Notes under the pieces: model-generated | What the model was told of the DNA's origin: nothing | Database searches by the model: none | What the model saw: the letters and a program-made list of their open reading frames with translations, nothing else | Made by a program: the position numbers and the translations under genes | DNA from: Bradyrhizobium sp. CSA207 | Lineage (GTDB): Bacteria; Pseudomonadota; Alphaproteobacteria; Rhizobiales; Xanthobacteraceae | NCBI RefSeq assembly: GCF_029051685.1 | Contig: NZ_JAACFT010000008.1 | Span: 178,636 to 242,635 of the forward strand | DNA: 64,000 nucleotides | Direction of reading: 5' to 3' | Part shown: positions 45,712 to 58,818 of the stretch, piece after piece | Position numbering within the stretch: position 1 is the stretch's first letter | How the letters are laid out: every line of letters begins with the position of its first letter

Positions 45712-46266
45712 CTACTTGGACGCGGTCGGCAGCGGCTGAGGATGATCCGACAGTGAATTCAGGTAGGCAATGACGTCGGCGCGTTCGGAATCCTTCGGGA
45801 TACCGGCGAAGCCCATCGCGGTGCCCGGGATGAAGCCCTTCGGATTGGCGATGAACTTGTTCAGGTCGTCGAATGTCCACGTGCCGCCCTTGCCTTTCAT
45901 GGCGGCTGAGAAGTTGAAGCCGTTACGGCCCTGCCCCCTCGCCTCGCCGACGACGCCGAAGAGATTCGGACCGACGCGATTCGGGCCGCCCTTCTCGAAT
46001 GTGTGGCAGGCGCCGCACTTCTTGGCGGCCGCAGCGCCCTTTTCGACGGAGGCGGTCTGAAGCAGCTTTTCAATCGGCTCGGAGGGAGCAGCAGCAGCGC
46101 CGCCTTCCTTGCCGTGACCGGCGTCCTCCTTCACGGCGATCTCGAAGCCCGGCTTTTCCGGTATCCTCGGCGAAAACAGCGCCTGGGCGGTGAAGCTCGT
46201 CACCAGCAGAAAAAGACAGGTGCCGAGCACGGCACCGAGGATCTTGTTGAGTTCGAAAGAGTCCAT
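45712..46266 (-). CDS. cycM: Membrane-anchored cytochrome c, CycM type
   Basis: A 184-residue protein with an uncleaved N-terminal anchor ([19 protein letters not shown]), an Ala/Glu-rich linker and a class I cytochrome c domain: haem site [19 protein letters not shown] and the distal methionine in [10 protein letters not shown]. Length equals that of Bradyrhizobium CycM, which passes electrons from the bc1 complex to the aa3 oxidase. It is divergent from kdsB, with 219 bases of shared upstream sequence. Confidence 0.92.
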   Translation of the reverse strand: MDSFELNKILGAVLGTCLFLLVTSFTAQALFSPRIPEKPGFEIAVKEDAGHGKEGGAAAAPSEPIEKLLQTASVEKGAAAAKKCGACHTFEKGGPNRVGPNLFGVVGEARGQGRNGFNFSAAMKGKGGTWTFDDLNKFIANPKGFIPGTAMGFAGIPKDSERADVIAYLNSLSDHPQPLPTASK

Positions 46267-46485
46267 TTCCGGCCAGGCCCCACACCGCAAGAAGGATCAA
46301 GCGGCCAAGCGGCCGCCAGGACGCGCCTCGGGAGAATCAAACGTTCCTTATTGTTTCCCCGAGTTTTGCCATTGAGATATCGGTTTGCCCGTGGTCTGGC
46401 AACCCGTATAAGCGAGCCGGCTTTCGCCTCATTCCCATCCCATTTCTCGACGCGGAAAACGCTCCATTTCCAGGCCTTTGAACCG

Positions 46486-47226
46486 ATGACCGATCCCCGC
46501 ATCCTGGTGCTGATCCCGGCTCGCATGGCGGCCACCCGCCTGCCCGGCAAGCCGCTTGCCGATATTGCGGGCCTGCCGATGATCGTGCACGTGCTGCGCC
46601 GGGCCGAGGCCGCCAGAATCGGCCGGGTTGCGGTTGCAACCGATACGGCGGAGATCGCCTCGGTCGTGACCGCCCATGGCGGCGAGGCCGTGATGACCCG
46701 CACCGAGCACCCATCGGGCTCGGACCGCATCCACGAAGCGATGCAGAAGCTCGATCCCGCAGGCGAGGCCGAGATCGTGGTCAATCTCCAGGGCGATTTT
46801 CCGACCATCACGACCGGCAACATCCGCGATGTGCTGCCGCCTCTGGACGATCCGGCCGTCGACATCGCCACGCTGGCCTCGCAGATCCATACCGAGGAGG
46901 AGGACCTTGCCCCGAGCGTCGTGAAGGCGGTGGGAACCTCGCTCGGCGGCAGGCGCATGCGCGCGCTTTATTTCACCCGCGCCACGGCGCCGACCGGCGA
47001 CGGACCGCGCTACCATCATATCGGCCTCTACGCCTACCGCCGCGCGGCCCTGGAGCGGTTCGTCTCGCTGCCGCCGTCGCCGCTGGAATTGCAGGAGAGC
47101 CTGGAGCAGCTGCGCGCGCTTGAGGCCGGCATGCGGATCGACTTTACCATCGTCGATACCGTACCCCGCGGCGTCGATACGCCGGCGGACCTTGAGACCG
47201 CCCGCAGCATCCTTTCCAAATCCTGA
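46486..47226 (+). CDS. kdsB: CMP-KDO synthetase (3-deoxy-manno-octulosonate cytidylyltransferase)
   Basis: A 246-residue enzyme that activates KDO with CTP for lipopolysaccharide core synthesis. [20 protein letters not shown] is the nucleotide-binding start; [30 protein letters not shown] and [20 protein letters not shown] follow. The ATG at 46486 gives the normal length. pheA follows by 21 bases and is probably co-transcribed. Confidence 0.95.
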   Translation: MTDPRILVLIPARMAATRLPGKPLADIAGLPMIVHVLRRAEAARIGRVAVATDTAEIASVVTAHGGEAVMTRTEHPSGSDRIHEAMQKLDPAGEAEIVVNLQGDFPTITTGNIRDVLPPLDDPAVDIATLASQIHTEEEDLAPSVVKAVGTSLGGRRMRALYFTRATAPTGDGPRYHHIGLYAYRRAALERFVSLPPSPLELQESLEQLRALEAGMRIDFTIVDTVPRGVDTPADLETARSILSKS

Positions 47227-47247
47227 GCTGCTGTTACAAGGCCGACC

Positions 47248-48108
47248 ATGAGCAAGATGAAGATCGCATTCCAGGGCGAGCCCGGGGCCAATTCCCACAT
47301 CGCCATCGCCGAGGCCTATCCCGACGCCGAGCCGATGCCCTGCGCCACCTTCGAGGACGCGCTGTCGGCGATCTCGTCGGGCGAGGCCGATCTTGGCATG
47401 ATCCCGATCGAAAATTCGGTCGCAGGCCGCGTCGCCGACATCCATCACCTGCTCCCCGCCTCCGGCCTCTTCATCATCGGCGAATGGTTTCTGCCGGTCC
47501 GCCATCAATTGATGGCGGTGAAGGGGACCAAGCTTGAGGACATCAAGAGCGTCGAGAGCCATGTGCATGCGCTCGGCCAGTGCCGGCGCATCATTCGCAA
47601 GCTCGGCATCAAGCCGATCGTGCACGCCGACACCGCCGGCAGCGCCCGCGACATCTCCGAGCGCAAGGACAAGACGGTCGCCGCGATAGCCTCGCGTCTG
47701 GCCGCAAAAATCTATGGACTTGACATCCTCGCCGAGGACATCGAGGACGAGGCCCACAACACCACGCGCTTCGTGGTGCTGGCGCGGGAGCCGAAATGGG
47801 CCGCGCAAGGCTTGGGCCCGCTGGTCACGACTTTTGTATTCAGGGTGCGCAATTTGCCTGCCGCGCTCTACAAGGCGCTCGGCGGCTTTGCCACCAACGG
47901 CGTCAACATGACCAAGCTCGAGAGCTACATGGTCGACGGCAATTTCTTCGCCACGCAGTTTTACGCCGACGTCGACGGTCATCCCGAGGACAAGGGCCTG
48001 GCGTTTGCGATCGAAGAGCTGAAGTTCTTCTCGCGCGAATTCCGTATCGTCGGCGTGTATCCGGGACATCCGTTCCGCGCGACGTTCAACGAAACGCAGC
48101 AGGACTAG
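47248..48108 (+). CDS. pheA: Prephenate dehydratase (monofunctional PheA)
   Basis: A 286-residue enzyme converting prephenate to phenylpyruvate for phenylalanine synthesis. The catalytic domain shows KIAFQGEPGANSHIAIAEAY, GMIPIENSVAGRVADIHHLL and HADTAGSARDISE; the C-terminal ACT domain (TTFVFRVRNLPAALYKALGG, TKLESYMVDGNFFATQFYAD) provides phenylalanine feedback. It lacks a chorismate mutase domain. A palindromic element begins one base after its stop. Confidence 0.95.
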   Translation: MSKMKIAFQGEPGANSHIAIAEAYPDAEPMPCATFEDALSAISSGEADLGMIPIENSVAGRVADIHHLLPASGLFIIGEWFLPVRHQLMAVKGTKLEDIKSVESHVHALGQCRRIIRKLGIKPIVHADTAGSARDISERKDKTVAAIASRLAAKIYGLDILAEDIEDEAHNTTRFVVLAREPKWAAQGLGPLVTTFVFRVRNLPAALYKALGGFATNGVNMTKLESYMVDGNFFATQFYADVDGHPEDKGLAFAIEELKFFSREFRIVGVYPGHPFRATFNETQQD

Positions 48109-48216
48109 TCTCGTGTCCCGGACGCGCGAAGCGCGAGCCGGGACCCAGGAGCCAAGATGGGCCCCCGCTCAGCAGCGCACCGCGGAAGGGAGCTGCGCCG
48201 CGTCCGGGGCACGAGA
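48109..48216. repeat. Palindromic intergenic element after pheA
   Basis: Arms at 48109-48126 and 48199-48216 pair in 17 of 18 positions (TCTCGTGTCCCGGACGCG and its complement), with inner palindromes GCGCGAAGCGCG and GCAGCGC. The GTCCCGGACGCGCGAAGCGCG core is a common Bradyrhizobium interspersed repeat. It could end pheA transcription. Confidence 0.85.
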
Positions 48217-48220
48217 GCGA

Positions 48221-48922
48221 TTATGCCGGCTTCGCCAGCCCGAACGCCTCCGCCAGCAGTGAATACGACTTCTTGCGCGCGTCGTGGTCGTAGACAGCGG
48301 TGATCACCATCAGCTCGTCGGGCTTGCTGGCATGGATCAGCGGCTGGAGCTTCTGCTGTACCGTGGCAGGCGAGCCGACGAACAGGCGCGAGCGGTTGCG
48401 CAGGGTCGAGGTGCGCTCGGCATCCGTATAGGGATAAGCCAGCGCTTCCTCGACGCTCGGCAGCGGCAGGTACTGGCCGCGGTCGCGGCGTAGGCGGTTG
48501 AGGTCGAACGAGGCGGCGAGTTTTTCAGCCTCGTCATCAGTGTCAGCCGTGATGACGGCGACGGCGAGGATCGCCTGCGGGCTCGCGCGCCACGCCGAGG
48601 GCTGGAAACGATTGCGGTAATGCACCATCGCATCGATCGCGTCGTGGGACGCAAAATGATGGGCGAAGGCGAAGCCCATGCCGACTTGCGCAGCCAATTC
48701 CGAGGAATAATCGCTGGAGCCGAGCAGCCAGACCGGCGGCAAGGGTGTGTCGTCGGGCATCGCGACGACGTTGTTGTAGGGATGGCCCGATGGGAATTCG
48801 CGGGTCTGCCACAGGATCAGTTCGTGCAGCCGCTCCAGGAAATCGTCGCCTTCGCGGCGGTCGAGCCGGCTGCGAAGCGCGTAAGCAGTGGCACCGTCGG
48901 TGCCGGGGGCGCGGCCGAGGCC
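48221..48922 (-). pseudogene. Luciferase-like monooxygenase (LLM) gene lacking its 5' third
   Basis: The minus strand encodes the end of an LLM flavin oxidoreductase: GLGRAPGTDGATAYALRSRL, FLERLHELILWQTREFPSG, LPPVWLLGSSDYSSELAAQV, GMGFAFAHHFAS and VGSPATVQQKLQPLIH, to the natural stop. Homology stops abruptly at about 48922 where about 100 N-terminal residues including the flavin-barrel start should be; instead an unrelated segment leads to a TAG at 48959-48961. No proper start codon precedes the conserved part; the first ATG (48760) would give only 179 residues. Probably non-functional. Confidence 0.8.
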
Positions 48923-48969
48923 GCAGGGCTGGCGTGTGCTGGCCGCGAGGCGGGTGCGCTAACACCGCC

Positions 48970-49265
48970 GCCGCCATTGGGACAGAAGCATAAAGCCTCA
49001 ATTGATTTTCATGCTGCCCAACATCTATTTTATTCAGAAGTTCTCCAGATAACACACTCAATAGCCTGAAATACATAATTAATCTCATAATTCGCGCATC
49101 CCACAAGGACGCTCGACTTCCGCCGAATTGACAGCTTTATCTCGCAATAGTGGGCTATTTCCCACCATCGATGGGCTGTCAGGCCATTCGCCTTTGCCCT
49201 ATCTTAGCCCTGCCAAGCTGGACCTGAACGACGGCCGCCAAAAAGACCCTGGAGTGAGTGGTGCC
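48970..49265. other. AT-rich spacer between the LLM remnant and metF
   Basis: No gene is supported here. Bases 49000-49110 are distinctly AT-rich (runs such as TACATAATTAATCTCATAAT) compared with the flanks, and sit at the point where the LLM gene breaks off. The right part should hold the metF promoter; a TTGACA at 49127 is a possible -35 box, but no well-spaced -10 box was found. Confidence 0.5.
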
Positions 49266-50183
49266 ATGACCGATTTGACGACGCCTGCCCAAGCCGACGG
49301 GCACCTCGCCGGGAAACGGCCGGCGATCTCCTTCGAGTTCTTTCCGCCCAAGACCGAGGAGATGGAACGTAATCTCTGGGACACCATCAACCGGCTGGCG
49401 CCGCTCGAGCCGAATTTCGTCTCGGTGACCTATGGCGCCGGCGGCTCGACCCGCGAGCGCACCCATTCGACCATCTCTCGCATCCTGAAGGAAACCGCGC
49501 TCTTGCCAGCCGCGCATCTCACCTGCGTCGGGGCTTCGCGCGGCGAGATCGACGAGATCGTCGACCGCTATCACGAGGTCGGCGTCCGCCACATCGTCGG
49601 CCTGCGCGGCGATCCGCCAGGCGGCATCGGCACGGCCTACGCCGCCCATCCCGATGGCTATCAGGGCTCGGCCGATCTCGTCGCGGGGATCAAGAAGCGG
49701 CACGCTGATATCGAGGTTTCGGTTTCAGCCTACCCCGAGAAGCATCCCGAGGCCCGCGACTTCGACGCCGATATCGACACGCTGAAGGCCAAGGTCGACG
49801 CCGGCGCGACCCGCGCCATCACGCAGGTGTTCTTCGATAACGACCTCTACTTCCGTTATCTCGACCGCGTTCGTAGCCGCGGCATCAACATTCCGATCGT
49901 GCCGGGCATCATGCCCATGCACAATTTCAAGCAGGCGAGAGCCTTCGTCACCCGCGCAGGCACCAGCGTGCCGGACTGGCTCGCGGAGAAGTTCGACGGC
50001 CTCGACGACGATCCCGACACACGCAAGCTGGTCGCGGCCACTGTTGCCGCCGGCCAGGTGCACAAGCTGGCGAAGCACGGCGTCGATACCTTCCATTTCT
50101 ACACCATGAACCGCGCCGACCTCGTGTTCGCGATCAGCCATTTGCTCGGCATTCGCGCCAAGAGCGCCCAGAAAGCTGCGTAA
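49266..50183 (+). CDS. metF: Methylenetetrahydrofolate reductase
   Basis: A 305-residue FAD-dependent barrel enzyme that makes 5-methyltetrahydrofolate for MetH. PAISFEFFPPKTEEMERNLW, FVSVTYGAGGSTRERTH, HIVGLRGDPPGG and GATRAITQVFFDNDLYFRYL are the family motifs. ATG 49266 has GGAG ten bases upstream; a longer frame from 49128 adds residues without homology. It is six bases from metH, so the two are an operon. Confidence 0.96.
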   Translation: MTDLTTPAQADGHLAGKRPAISFEFFPPKTEEMERNLWDTINRLAPLEPNFVSVTYGAGGSTRERTHSTISRILKETALLPAAHLTCVGASRGEIDEIVDRYHEVGVRHIVGLRGDPPGGIGTAYAAHPDGYQGSADLVAGIKKRHADIEVSVSAYPEKHPEARDFDADIDTLKAKVDAGATRAITQVFFDNDLYFRYLDRVRSRGINIPIVPGIMPMHNFKQARAFVTRAGTSVPDWLAEKFDGLDDDPDTRKLVAATVAAGQVHKLAKHGVDTFHFYTMNRADLVFAISHLLGIRAKSAQKAA

Positions 50184-50189
50184 GACAAC

Positions 50190-54050
<3,861 letters not shown>

Positions 54051-54381
54051 GCTTTCGCCTCTAAAACAAAAAATGAGAAAACAACCCCATGCAAAGTAGA
54101 ATGGGGTTGAAAAGCTTAAGGAATTTTCGGTCCTGCGGAAGCAGCTTGATGCGTCGGGCAAAACACCTGTATTAATTCATCGTCGCAGACCTCGCCTGTT
54201 GAATGGCAGAGGCTCTCCACCCCGATCTCGTGTGGGCAACCACATCGCTCTCCAACTCACATTCCAAACAGCTTCGCATCCTCGCGGCGCGTTGCGCTCC
54301 CACAGCCCCCACAATGCCGTGAACGCAACGCGCGCTCGCCGCGACCAATAGCGGTCGCCGTCGAACAGCCAAGGAAATCAG
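54051..54381. other. Intergenic region after metH with an inverted repeat
   Basis: No gene is seen. AACCCCAT (54083-54090) and ATGGGGTT (54101-54108) form a perfect 8-bp stem with a 10-base loop; the plus strand lacks a T run afterwards, but the minus strand has one. The stretch from about 54140 (GCTTGATGCGTCGGGCAAAA) resembles sequence found repeatedly between Bradyrhizobium genes, from memory. The right end has AAGGAAATC, the ribosome site of the next gene. Confidence 0.5.
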
Positions 54382-55389
54382 ATGCTGGATGCCCATCAAT
54401 TGATGTGGACGCAGATTGCCGCCGCAGTCTCGGTTTTGCTGTTCGGCTTGACGCTGTTCGGCCTGGTCCGCATGTGGGCCCGGATGCAGGCCGCGCGGAG
54501 TTGGGACAAGGTCGAGGGCGTCATCACGGTCTCCCGGGTCGATCAGCCGGCGACGCACGCCTCGGACGATCGGAACGATGCCAGGCCCATCATCCGCTAT
54601 CGCTATCAGGCCGGCGGCCAGGAGCTGGAAAGCGACAAAATCTTTGTCGGCGGACCCGCCATCACGACAAGGGTGCTCGCCGCAAAACTGGCCGGACGAT
54701 ATCCGGTCGGCGCGCATGTCGACGTCCATGTCGATCCGAAGCAACCGACCGAGGCGCTGCTGGAGCCTGCCGCGGCGCAGAACGTCGCAGCGCTGGTGGC
54801 GTTCACCATCGCATTCGGGTTCATTGCCGCCACCCTGACCGCGCATTCGCTCGCCGGTCACGTGCTCTACGCCGACAATGGCGTTCCGTTGTTCGCGTTC
54901 GCGCTGCCAATCATCGCGCTCATCGGCGCCGTGTTCTGCGTCGCCGAATATGTCCGGACGCGCGGGCTGGCGAGCGCCAGCCTGCGGTGGCCGACCGCGT
55001 CGGGCAGGATTACGCATTCCGACGTGATCGAGGAGATCATCGAGGAGAAGACCGAGCACGACAACAGACCGACGACTTCAAAGCTTGTACACCGCTATCA
55101 GGTCGACCTGCGCTACGCCTACAGGGTCGGCAAGCGCGACTTCACCGGTACCGAACTCAATTGGGGCGGCACCATGGTCTCCGGGCTGCGCGAGGTCGCG
55201 CAAGAGGCCGCGGCGAAATATCGTCCCGGGCAGAGCGTCAAGGTCTATTACGATCCGGATCAGCCGGGACAGGCCGTGCTGGAGCCTGCAAGCGGGGAAG
55301 GCGCACTGGGGCCGCTGATCGGTGCCGCGATTTGCGCGATCGTCGGCGGCCTGTTCCTGACGATCCTGATCAAAGTCGGGTTCGCGTAG
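54382..55389 (+). CDS. Membrane protein with two DUF3592 domains
   Basis: A 335-residue protein. Two DUF3592-like repeats are visible: one around WDKVEGVITVSRVDQPATHA and YRYQAGGQELESDKIFVGGP ending in HVDPKQPTEALLEPA, the second around LRWPTASGRITHSDVIEEII and YRVGKRDFTGTELNWGG ending in YYDPDQPGQAVLEPASGE. Each is preceded or followed by membrane helices (at about 10-30, 130-155, 165-190 and 310-333). The function is unknown. The ATG follows AAGGAAATC. Highly regular duplication suggests an internal gene duplication. Confidence 0.85.
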   Translation: MLDAHQLMWTQIAAAVSVLLFGLTLFGLVRMWARMQAARSWDKVEGVITVSRVDQPATHASDDRNDARPIIRYRYQAGGQELESDKIFVGGPAITTRVLAAKLAGRYPVGAHVDVHVDPKQPTEALLEPAAAQNVAALVAFTIAFGFIAATLTAHSLAGHVLYADNGVPLFAFALPIIALIGAVFCVAEYVRTRGLASASLRWPTASGRITHSDVIEEIIEEKTEHDNRPTTSKLVHRYQVDLRYAYRVGKRDFTGTELNWGGTMVSGLREVAQEAAAKYRPGQSVKVYYDPDQPGQAVLEPASGEGALGPLIGAAICAIVGGLFLTILIKVGFA

Positions 55390-55706
55390 CGCGAGCTGAT
55401 ACTGATCAATCGGGAGCGGCAGCTCCGGTGCAACATCTTTCCCGGAGCAGGGCCATCGCATATGAGGGCGGAAAGCTGTGGGGCGGACTCGGCCTGCATG
55501 GTTCGAGACGCCCGCTTTGGCGGGCTCCTCACCATGAGGGTCAGATTTCTCGCCGCAAAACGCGACCTCATCCTGAGGGCCCGCCGCGGGCGGGCGTCTC
55601 GAAGGATGGGCCGCAGGCGAGCTTCTGACAACGCCTTGCTTCATACGCGATACCCTCTCCCTCCGCGAGAGGTGAGGACCGAGCCCGGTCCACCCTTCGC
55701 CGTCCC
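55390..55706. repeat. Intergenic region with palindromic repeat copies
   Basis: The 317 bases between the DUF3592 gene and the glutathione transferase gene hold no gene. They contain an imperfect palindrome at about 55497-55536 (CATGGTTCGAGACGCCCG then GGCGGGCTCCTCACCATGAG) and an overlapping one at 55570-55615 (CTCATCCTGAGG to CCTTCGAGACGCCCGC in reverse). The GGTTCGAGACGC core belongs to a family of interspersed repeats abundant in Bradyrhizobium. Confidence 0.75.
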
Positions 55707-56336
55707 TCACCCCTTCGGCGGCGCCAGCGGTTGCACGATCTCCTTGAACGGCGCCAGCGCTTCGCAGCGTTCGGCATGCGCCGACAGCGACGGATAGCGC
55801 GAAGCCTCGAACAATTGCGGATGCGCTTCGCGGGTGAAGCGGACGACGCAGGCCACCGCGATGTCGGCGTGCCCGATGCGCGTCCCCAGCCAGTACGGCG
55901 TCGTCACCTTGGCGCGCTCGGCCTCCAGCACGCCGAGGACATCCGTAATCTGCGCCTCGCAGCGCTGGACCCACAACGCAAGCTGCTCCTTCCTCAGCAC
56001 GCGCTCATAGAGCAGGCTCACCGCCTTGTCGCCGAGGCCAGTGGCCAGCGCGCAGATGCGCAAGTGCTTCCGCCGCTCGGCGCCGCTGCGCGGCAGCATC
56101 GCCTTCTCCGGCCCTACCAGTTCATCGAGATAGTCCAGAATGATCGTGCTCTCGATCAACGCCTCGCCGTCGTCGAGAACGAGGGTCGGCACGCGGCGTA
56201 GCGGATTATACGGCGCGATCTTGTCGGCATCGCCGAAGGTCGACCACGGCCGGTGCTCGAAGGCGAGCCCGTAAAGCCGCAGCGCAATCGCGACGCGGCG
56301 GACGAAGGGGGAATCGTATTGGCCGATCAGGAACAT
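55707..56336 (-). CDS. Glutathione S-transferase family protein
   Basis: A 209-residue cytosolic protein. The N-terminal thioredoxin fold has MFLIGQYDSPFVRRVAIALR (active residue Ser or Tyr), NPLRRVPTLVLDDGEALIES with the cis-proline and the ES glutathione-binding pair; the C-terminal all-alpha domain contains RIGHADIAVACVVRF. Substrate is not predictable. Upstream on the same strand lies the broken ArsR gene. Confidence 0.92.
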   Translation of the reverse strand: MFLIGQYDSPFVRRVAIALRLYGLAFEHRPWSTFGDADKIAPYNPLRRVPTLVLDDGEALIESTIILDYLDELVGPEKAMLPRSGAERRKHLRICALATGLGDKAVSLLYERVLRKEQLALWVQRCEAQITDVLGVLEAERAKVTTPYWLGTRIGHADIAVACVVRFTREAHPQLFEASRYPSLSAHAERCEALAPFKEIVQPLAPPKG

Positions 56337-56484
56337 GGATTTGCGCTCTTCTCGTTTTTCCGGCAGGGCCGGTCAGTTTCGACGGTAAGATCGGCGCCAC
56401 GCAAGAAAAATCTTTGAATTGGAGCATTGCGCCGGATGCAACGGCGCTCTCGGCAGCGTTACGCGCAGCACCTGCAACGCGAAC

Positions 56485-56793
56485 TCAAAGCCCATCCTGA
56501 ATCGAGCGCTTGATGGCCGCGATCGCGGCCTCGTTGCGCCGGTACATCGTCCACTGCTTGATCCGCTTGGCGCGCACCAGCTTTGCGGCCGTCAGCACCC
56601 GCATATGCTCGCTCAGCGTCGGTGCGCCGACACCGAGCTTCTCGGCGATCAGAAGTCCGCAAACGCCGTCCTCGACCAGGTCGCCGTCGGCCTGCTCGCG
56701 AAAATGCTTCCGCGGCTCCCGCAGCCAGTCCAGAATCTGCAGGCGGCGCTCGTTGGCGAGCGCATGCAGGGCGACAGCGATGCCCTCACTCCG
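56485..56793 (-). pseudogene. ArsR-family regulator lacking a start codon, abutting a repeat
   Basis: The open frame encodes EGIAVALHALANERRLQILD, a winged helix (LLIAEKLGVGAPTLSEHMRV), and LTAAKLVRAKRIKQWTMYRR to the stop at 56485-56487, matching the full core of small ArsR regulators (about 100 residues). Upstream an in-frame TGA (56794-56796) lies inside the 127-bp repeat that begins at 56788, and no ATG, GTG or TTG lies between it and the conserved core. Either the repeat replaced the original start or a rare codon is used. Confidence 0.65.
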
Positions 56794-56914
56794 TCATTGC
56801 GAGCGCCGCGAAGCAATCCAGGATCTTCGCGCAGAGACAGACTGGATTGCTTCGTCGCATCAGTGCAAAATTGCTACGCAATTTTGTCACGAGCTCCTCG
56901 CAATGACGCTGTGG
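56788..56914. repeat. 127-bp structured repeat, copy 1
   Basis: This copy and 59495-59621 are the same length and orientation and nearly identical. Each has three nested stems: outer CGTCATTGCGAG/CTCGCAATGACG, inner GAAGCAATCCAG/CTGGATTGCTTC, and CAAAATTGC/GCAATTTTG. They would fold as a three-way junction. The left edge abuts the ArsR coding region. The GTCATTGCGAG core is a widely distributed bacterial intergenic repeat. Confidence 0.93.
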
Positions 56915-56924
56915 AGACAGCCTT

Positions 56925-57006
56925 GTAGCCTGGATGAGCGTAGCGAAATCCGGGGACCGTCCGTGCGTGAGATGATCCCGGATTGCGCCGCGCTCCATCC
57001 GGGCTA
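56925..57006. repeat. Short palindromic element downstream of glpK
   Basis: GTAGCCTGGATGAGCGTAGC at the left end and CGCGCTCCATCCGGGCTAC at the right end form an imperfect inverted repeat, with GAAATCCGGGGA and ATCCCGGATT inside. It sits 12 bases after the end of glpK and may act as its terminator. Confidence 0.8.
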
Positions 57007-57017
57007 CGAATCCTCCC

Positions 57018-58523
57018 TTACCCTTCCCCCTCGTCGCTCGCCAGCACGCCCTTCACCGCGCGCGCCCAACCCGCGAGCTTTCGCTCCCGCGTCGCCTGGC
57101 TCATGTTCGGTTTGAAGCGGTGCTCCAGGCGCCAGTTGTCGGCGAATTTGGTCGGCTCGGGATAGACGCCGGCCTCAAGGCCGGCGAGATAGGCGGCCCC
57201 TAACGCTGTGGTTTCCTGGATCACGGGGCGGTCGACCGGCGCGTCCAACAAATCGGCGAGGCGCTGCATGGTCCAGTCGGAGGCGGTCATGCCGCCGTCG
57301 ACGCGGAGCACGACGCTGGCGATTTCCGAGCTCGGCCAGTCGGCGCGCATCGCGGCCCAGAGGTCGAAGGTCTGGTAGCAGACGCTTTCGAGCGCGGCAT
57401 GCGCGAGCTCGGCAGGTCCGGTGTTGCGGGTGAGGCCGAACAGCGCGCCGCGCACGCGCGGATTCCAATAGGGCGCGCCCATGCCGACGAAGGCCGGGAC
57501 GAGATAGACGCTCTGCATGGAATCGGATTGATCCGCGAGCGGGCCGGTTTCGGCGGCGTGCTTGATGATGCCCAGCCCATCGCGCAGCCATTGCACAGCC
57601 GAGCCCGCAACGAAGATCGAGCCTTCCAGCGCGTAGGTGCGTTTTCCGCCGAGCTGATAGGCGATGGTGGTGAGCAGCTTGTTTTTCGAGACCACCGGCG
57701 TGGTGCCGGTGTTGAGCAGCGCGAAGCAGCCGGTGCCATAGGTCGACTTCATCATGCCGGGGCGGAAGCAGGCCTGGCCGATGGTCGCGGCCTGCTGGTC
57801 GCCGGCGATGCCGGAGATGAGAATCGCGCCGCCGAACAGATCCGGCGTGCTCTCGCCGAAGCGGGCGGAGGAATCCTTCACCTCGGGCAGCATCGAGCGC
57901 GGCACGCCGATGATCTCCAGCAGCTCGTCGTCCCATTGCCCGGTGTGGATGTTGAACAGCAGCGTGCGTGAGGCGTTGGTGGCATCGGTGGCGTGCACCT
58001 TGCCGCCGGTGAGGCGCCACAAGAGGTAGCAGTCGACGGTGCCGAACATCAGCTCGCCGCGCGCGGCCCGCGCCCGCGCGCCGGGGACGTGATCGAGAAT
58101 CCAGGCGACCTTGGTGCCGGAGAAATAGGGATCGATGATCAGGCCGGTCTTCTCTGAGATGACGGGCTCGCGACCGTCGGCCTTGAGCTTGGCACAGATG
58201 TCGGCGGTGCGGCGGTCCTGCCAGACGATGGCGCGGTGCACCGCCTGACCGGTGGCGCGGTCCCACACTACGGTGGTCTCGCGCTGGTTGGTGATGCCGA
58301 TCGCGGCGATGTCCTTCGCGGTGATGCCGGCCTGCTTGATCGCGTCGCGGCACACCATGATGGTCGAGGTCCAGATGTCCTCCGGCTCGTGCTCGACCCA
58401 GCCCGAGGCCGGAAAATGCTGCGGGAACTCGGCCTGCGCGCGGGCGGCGATCGAGATGTCGCTGCGAAACACGATGGCGCGCGAGGAGGTGGTGCCCTGA
58501 TCGATGGCGAGGACGAAAGACAT
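57018..58523 (-). CDS. glpK: Glycerol kinase
   Basis: A 501-residue FGGY-family kinase that phosphorylates glycerol. [54 protein letters not shown], the [17 protein letters not shown] block and [20 protein letters not shown] with [16 protein letters not shown] are all present. ATG 58523 is used; an upstream ATG at 58562 adds 13 residues without homology. No glpF or glpD is adjacent. The flanks are palindromic repeats. Confidence 0.96.
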   Translation of the reverse strand: MSFVLAIDQGTTSSRAIVFRSDISIAARAQAEFPQHFPASGWVEHEPEDIWTSTIMVCRDAIKQAGITAKDIAAIGITNQRETTVVWDRATGQAVHRAIVWQDRRTADICAKLKADGREPVISEKTGLIIDPYFSGTKVAWILDHVPGARARAARGELMFGTVDCYLLWRLTGGKVHATDATNASRTLLFNIHTGQWDDELLEIIGVPRSMLPEVKDSSARFGESTPDLFGGAILISGIAGDQQAATIGQACFRPGMMKSTYGTGCFALLNTGTTPVVSKNKLLTTIAYQLGGKRTYALEGSIFVAGSAVQWLRDGLGIIKHAAETGPLADQSDSMQSVYLVPAFVGMGAPYWNPRVRGALFGLTRNTGPAELAHAALESVCYQTFDLWAAMRADWPSSEIASVVLRVDGGMTASDWTMQRLADLLDAPVDRPVIQETTALGAAYLAGLEAGVYPEPTKFADNWRLEHRFKPNMSQATRERKLAGWARAVKGVLASDEGEG

Positions 58524-58623
58524 GGCGGCGGACCTTGGCGTTATTCCCTGTGGAGGGTTCATTGTGTCGCGCCAAAGGGAGCGGATTAGGGCGAGAAGGT
58601 CAAGGTAGCTCGGCGATGCGGTC

Positions 58624-58800
58624 CTTACCCTCCCCTGGAGGGGGAGGGTCGGCTCACATTGAGCGAAGCGAAATGTGAGACGGGGTGGGGTGATCTCTCC
58701 ACACGGGCAGCTTTCGACGTGGAGAGACCGTCACCCCACCCCGCTACGCATTTCGCTGCGCTGCATGCGTAGCGAGCCTCCCCCTCCAGGGGAGGGTAAG
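58624..58800. repeat. Large inverted repeat with 24-bp perfect arms
   Basis: CTTACCCTCCCCTGGAGGGG (arm 58624-58647) is the exact reverse complement of the arm at 58777-58800. Inside, CGGGGTGGGGTGATCTCTCC pairs with GGAGAGACCGTCACCCCACC with one mismatch and bulge. The right half (58731-58800) recurs as a direct copy at 59235-59316, on the other side of the DUF559 gene. Confidence 0.92.
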
Positions 58801-58818
58801 AAGTACGCAGCCCGTCCG

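Noticed and set aside
46429..48069. Minus-strand open frame of 546 codons across kdsB and pheA
   Set aside because: It covers two well-supported genes and their spacer in antisense and has no domain signature.
49100..49265. SAM-responsive riboswitch ahead of metF
   Set aside because: I searched the leader by eye for the conserved SAM-II or SAM-I core and found no convincing fold or conserved boxes.
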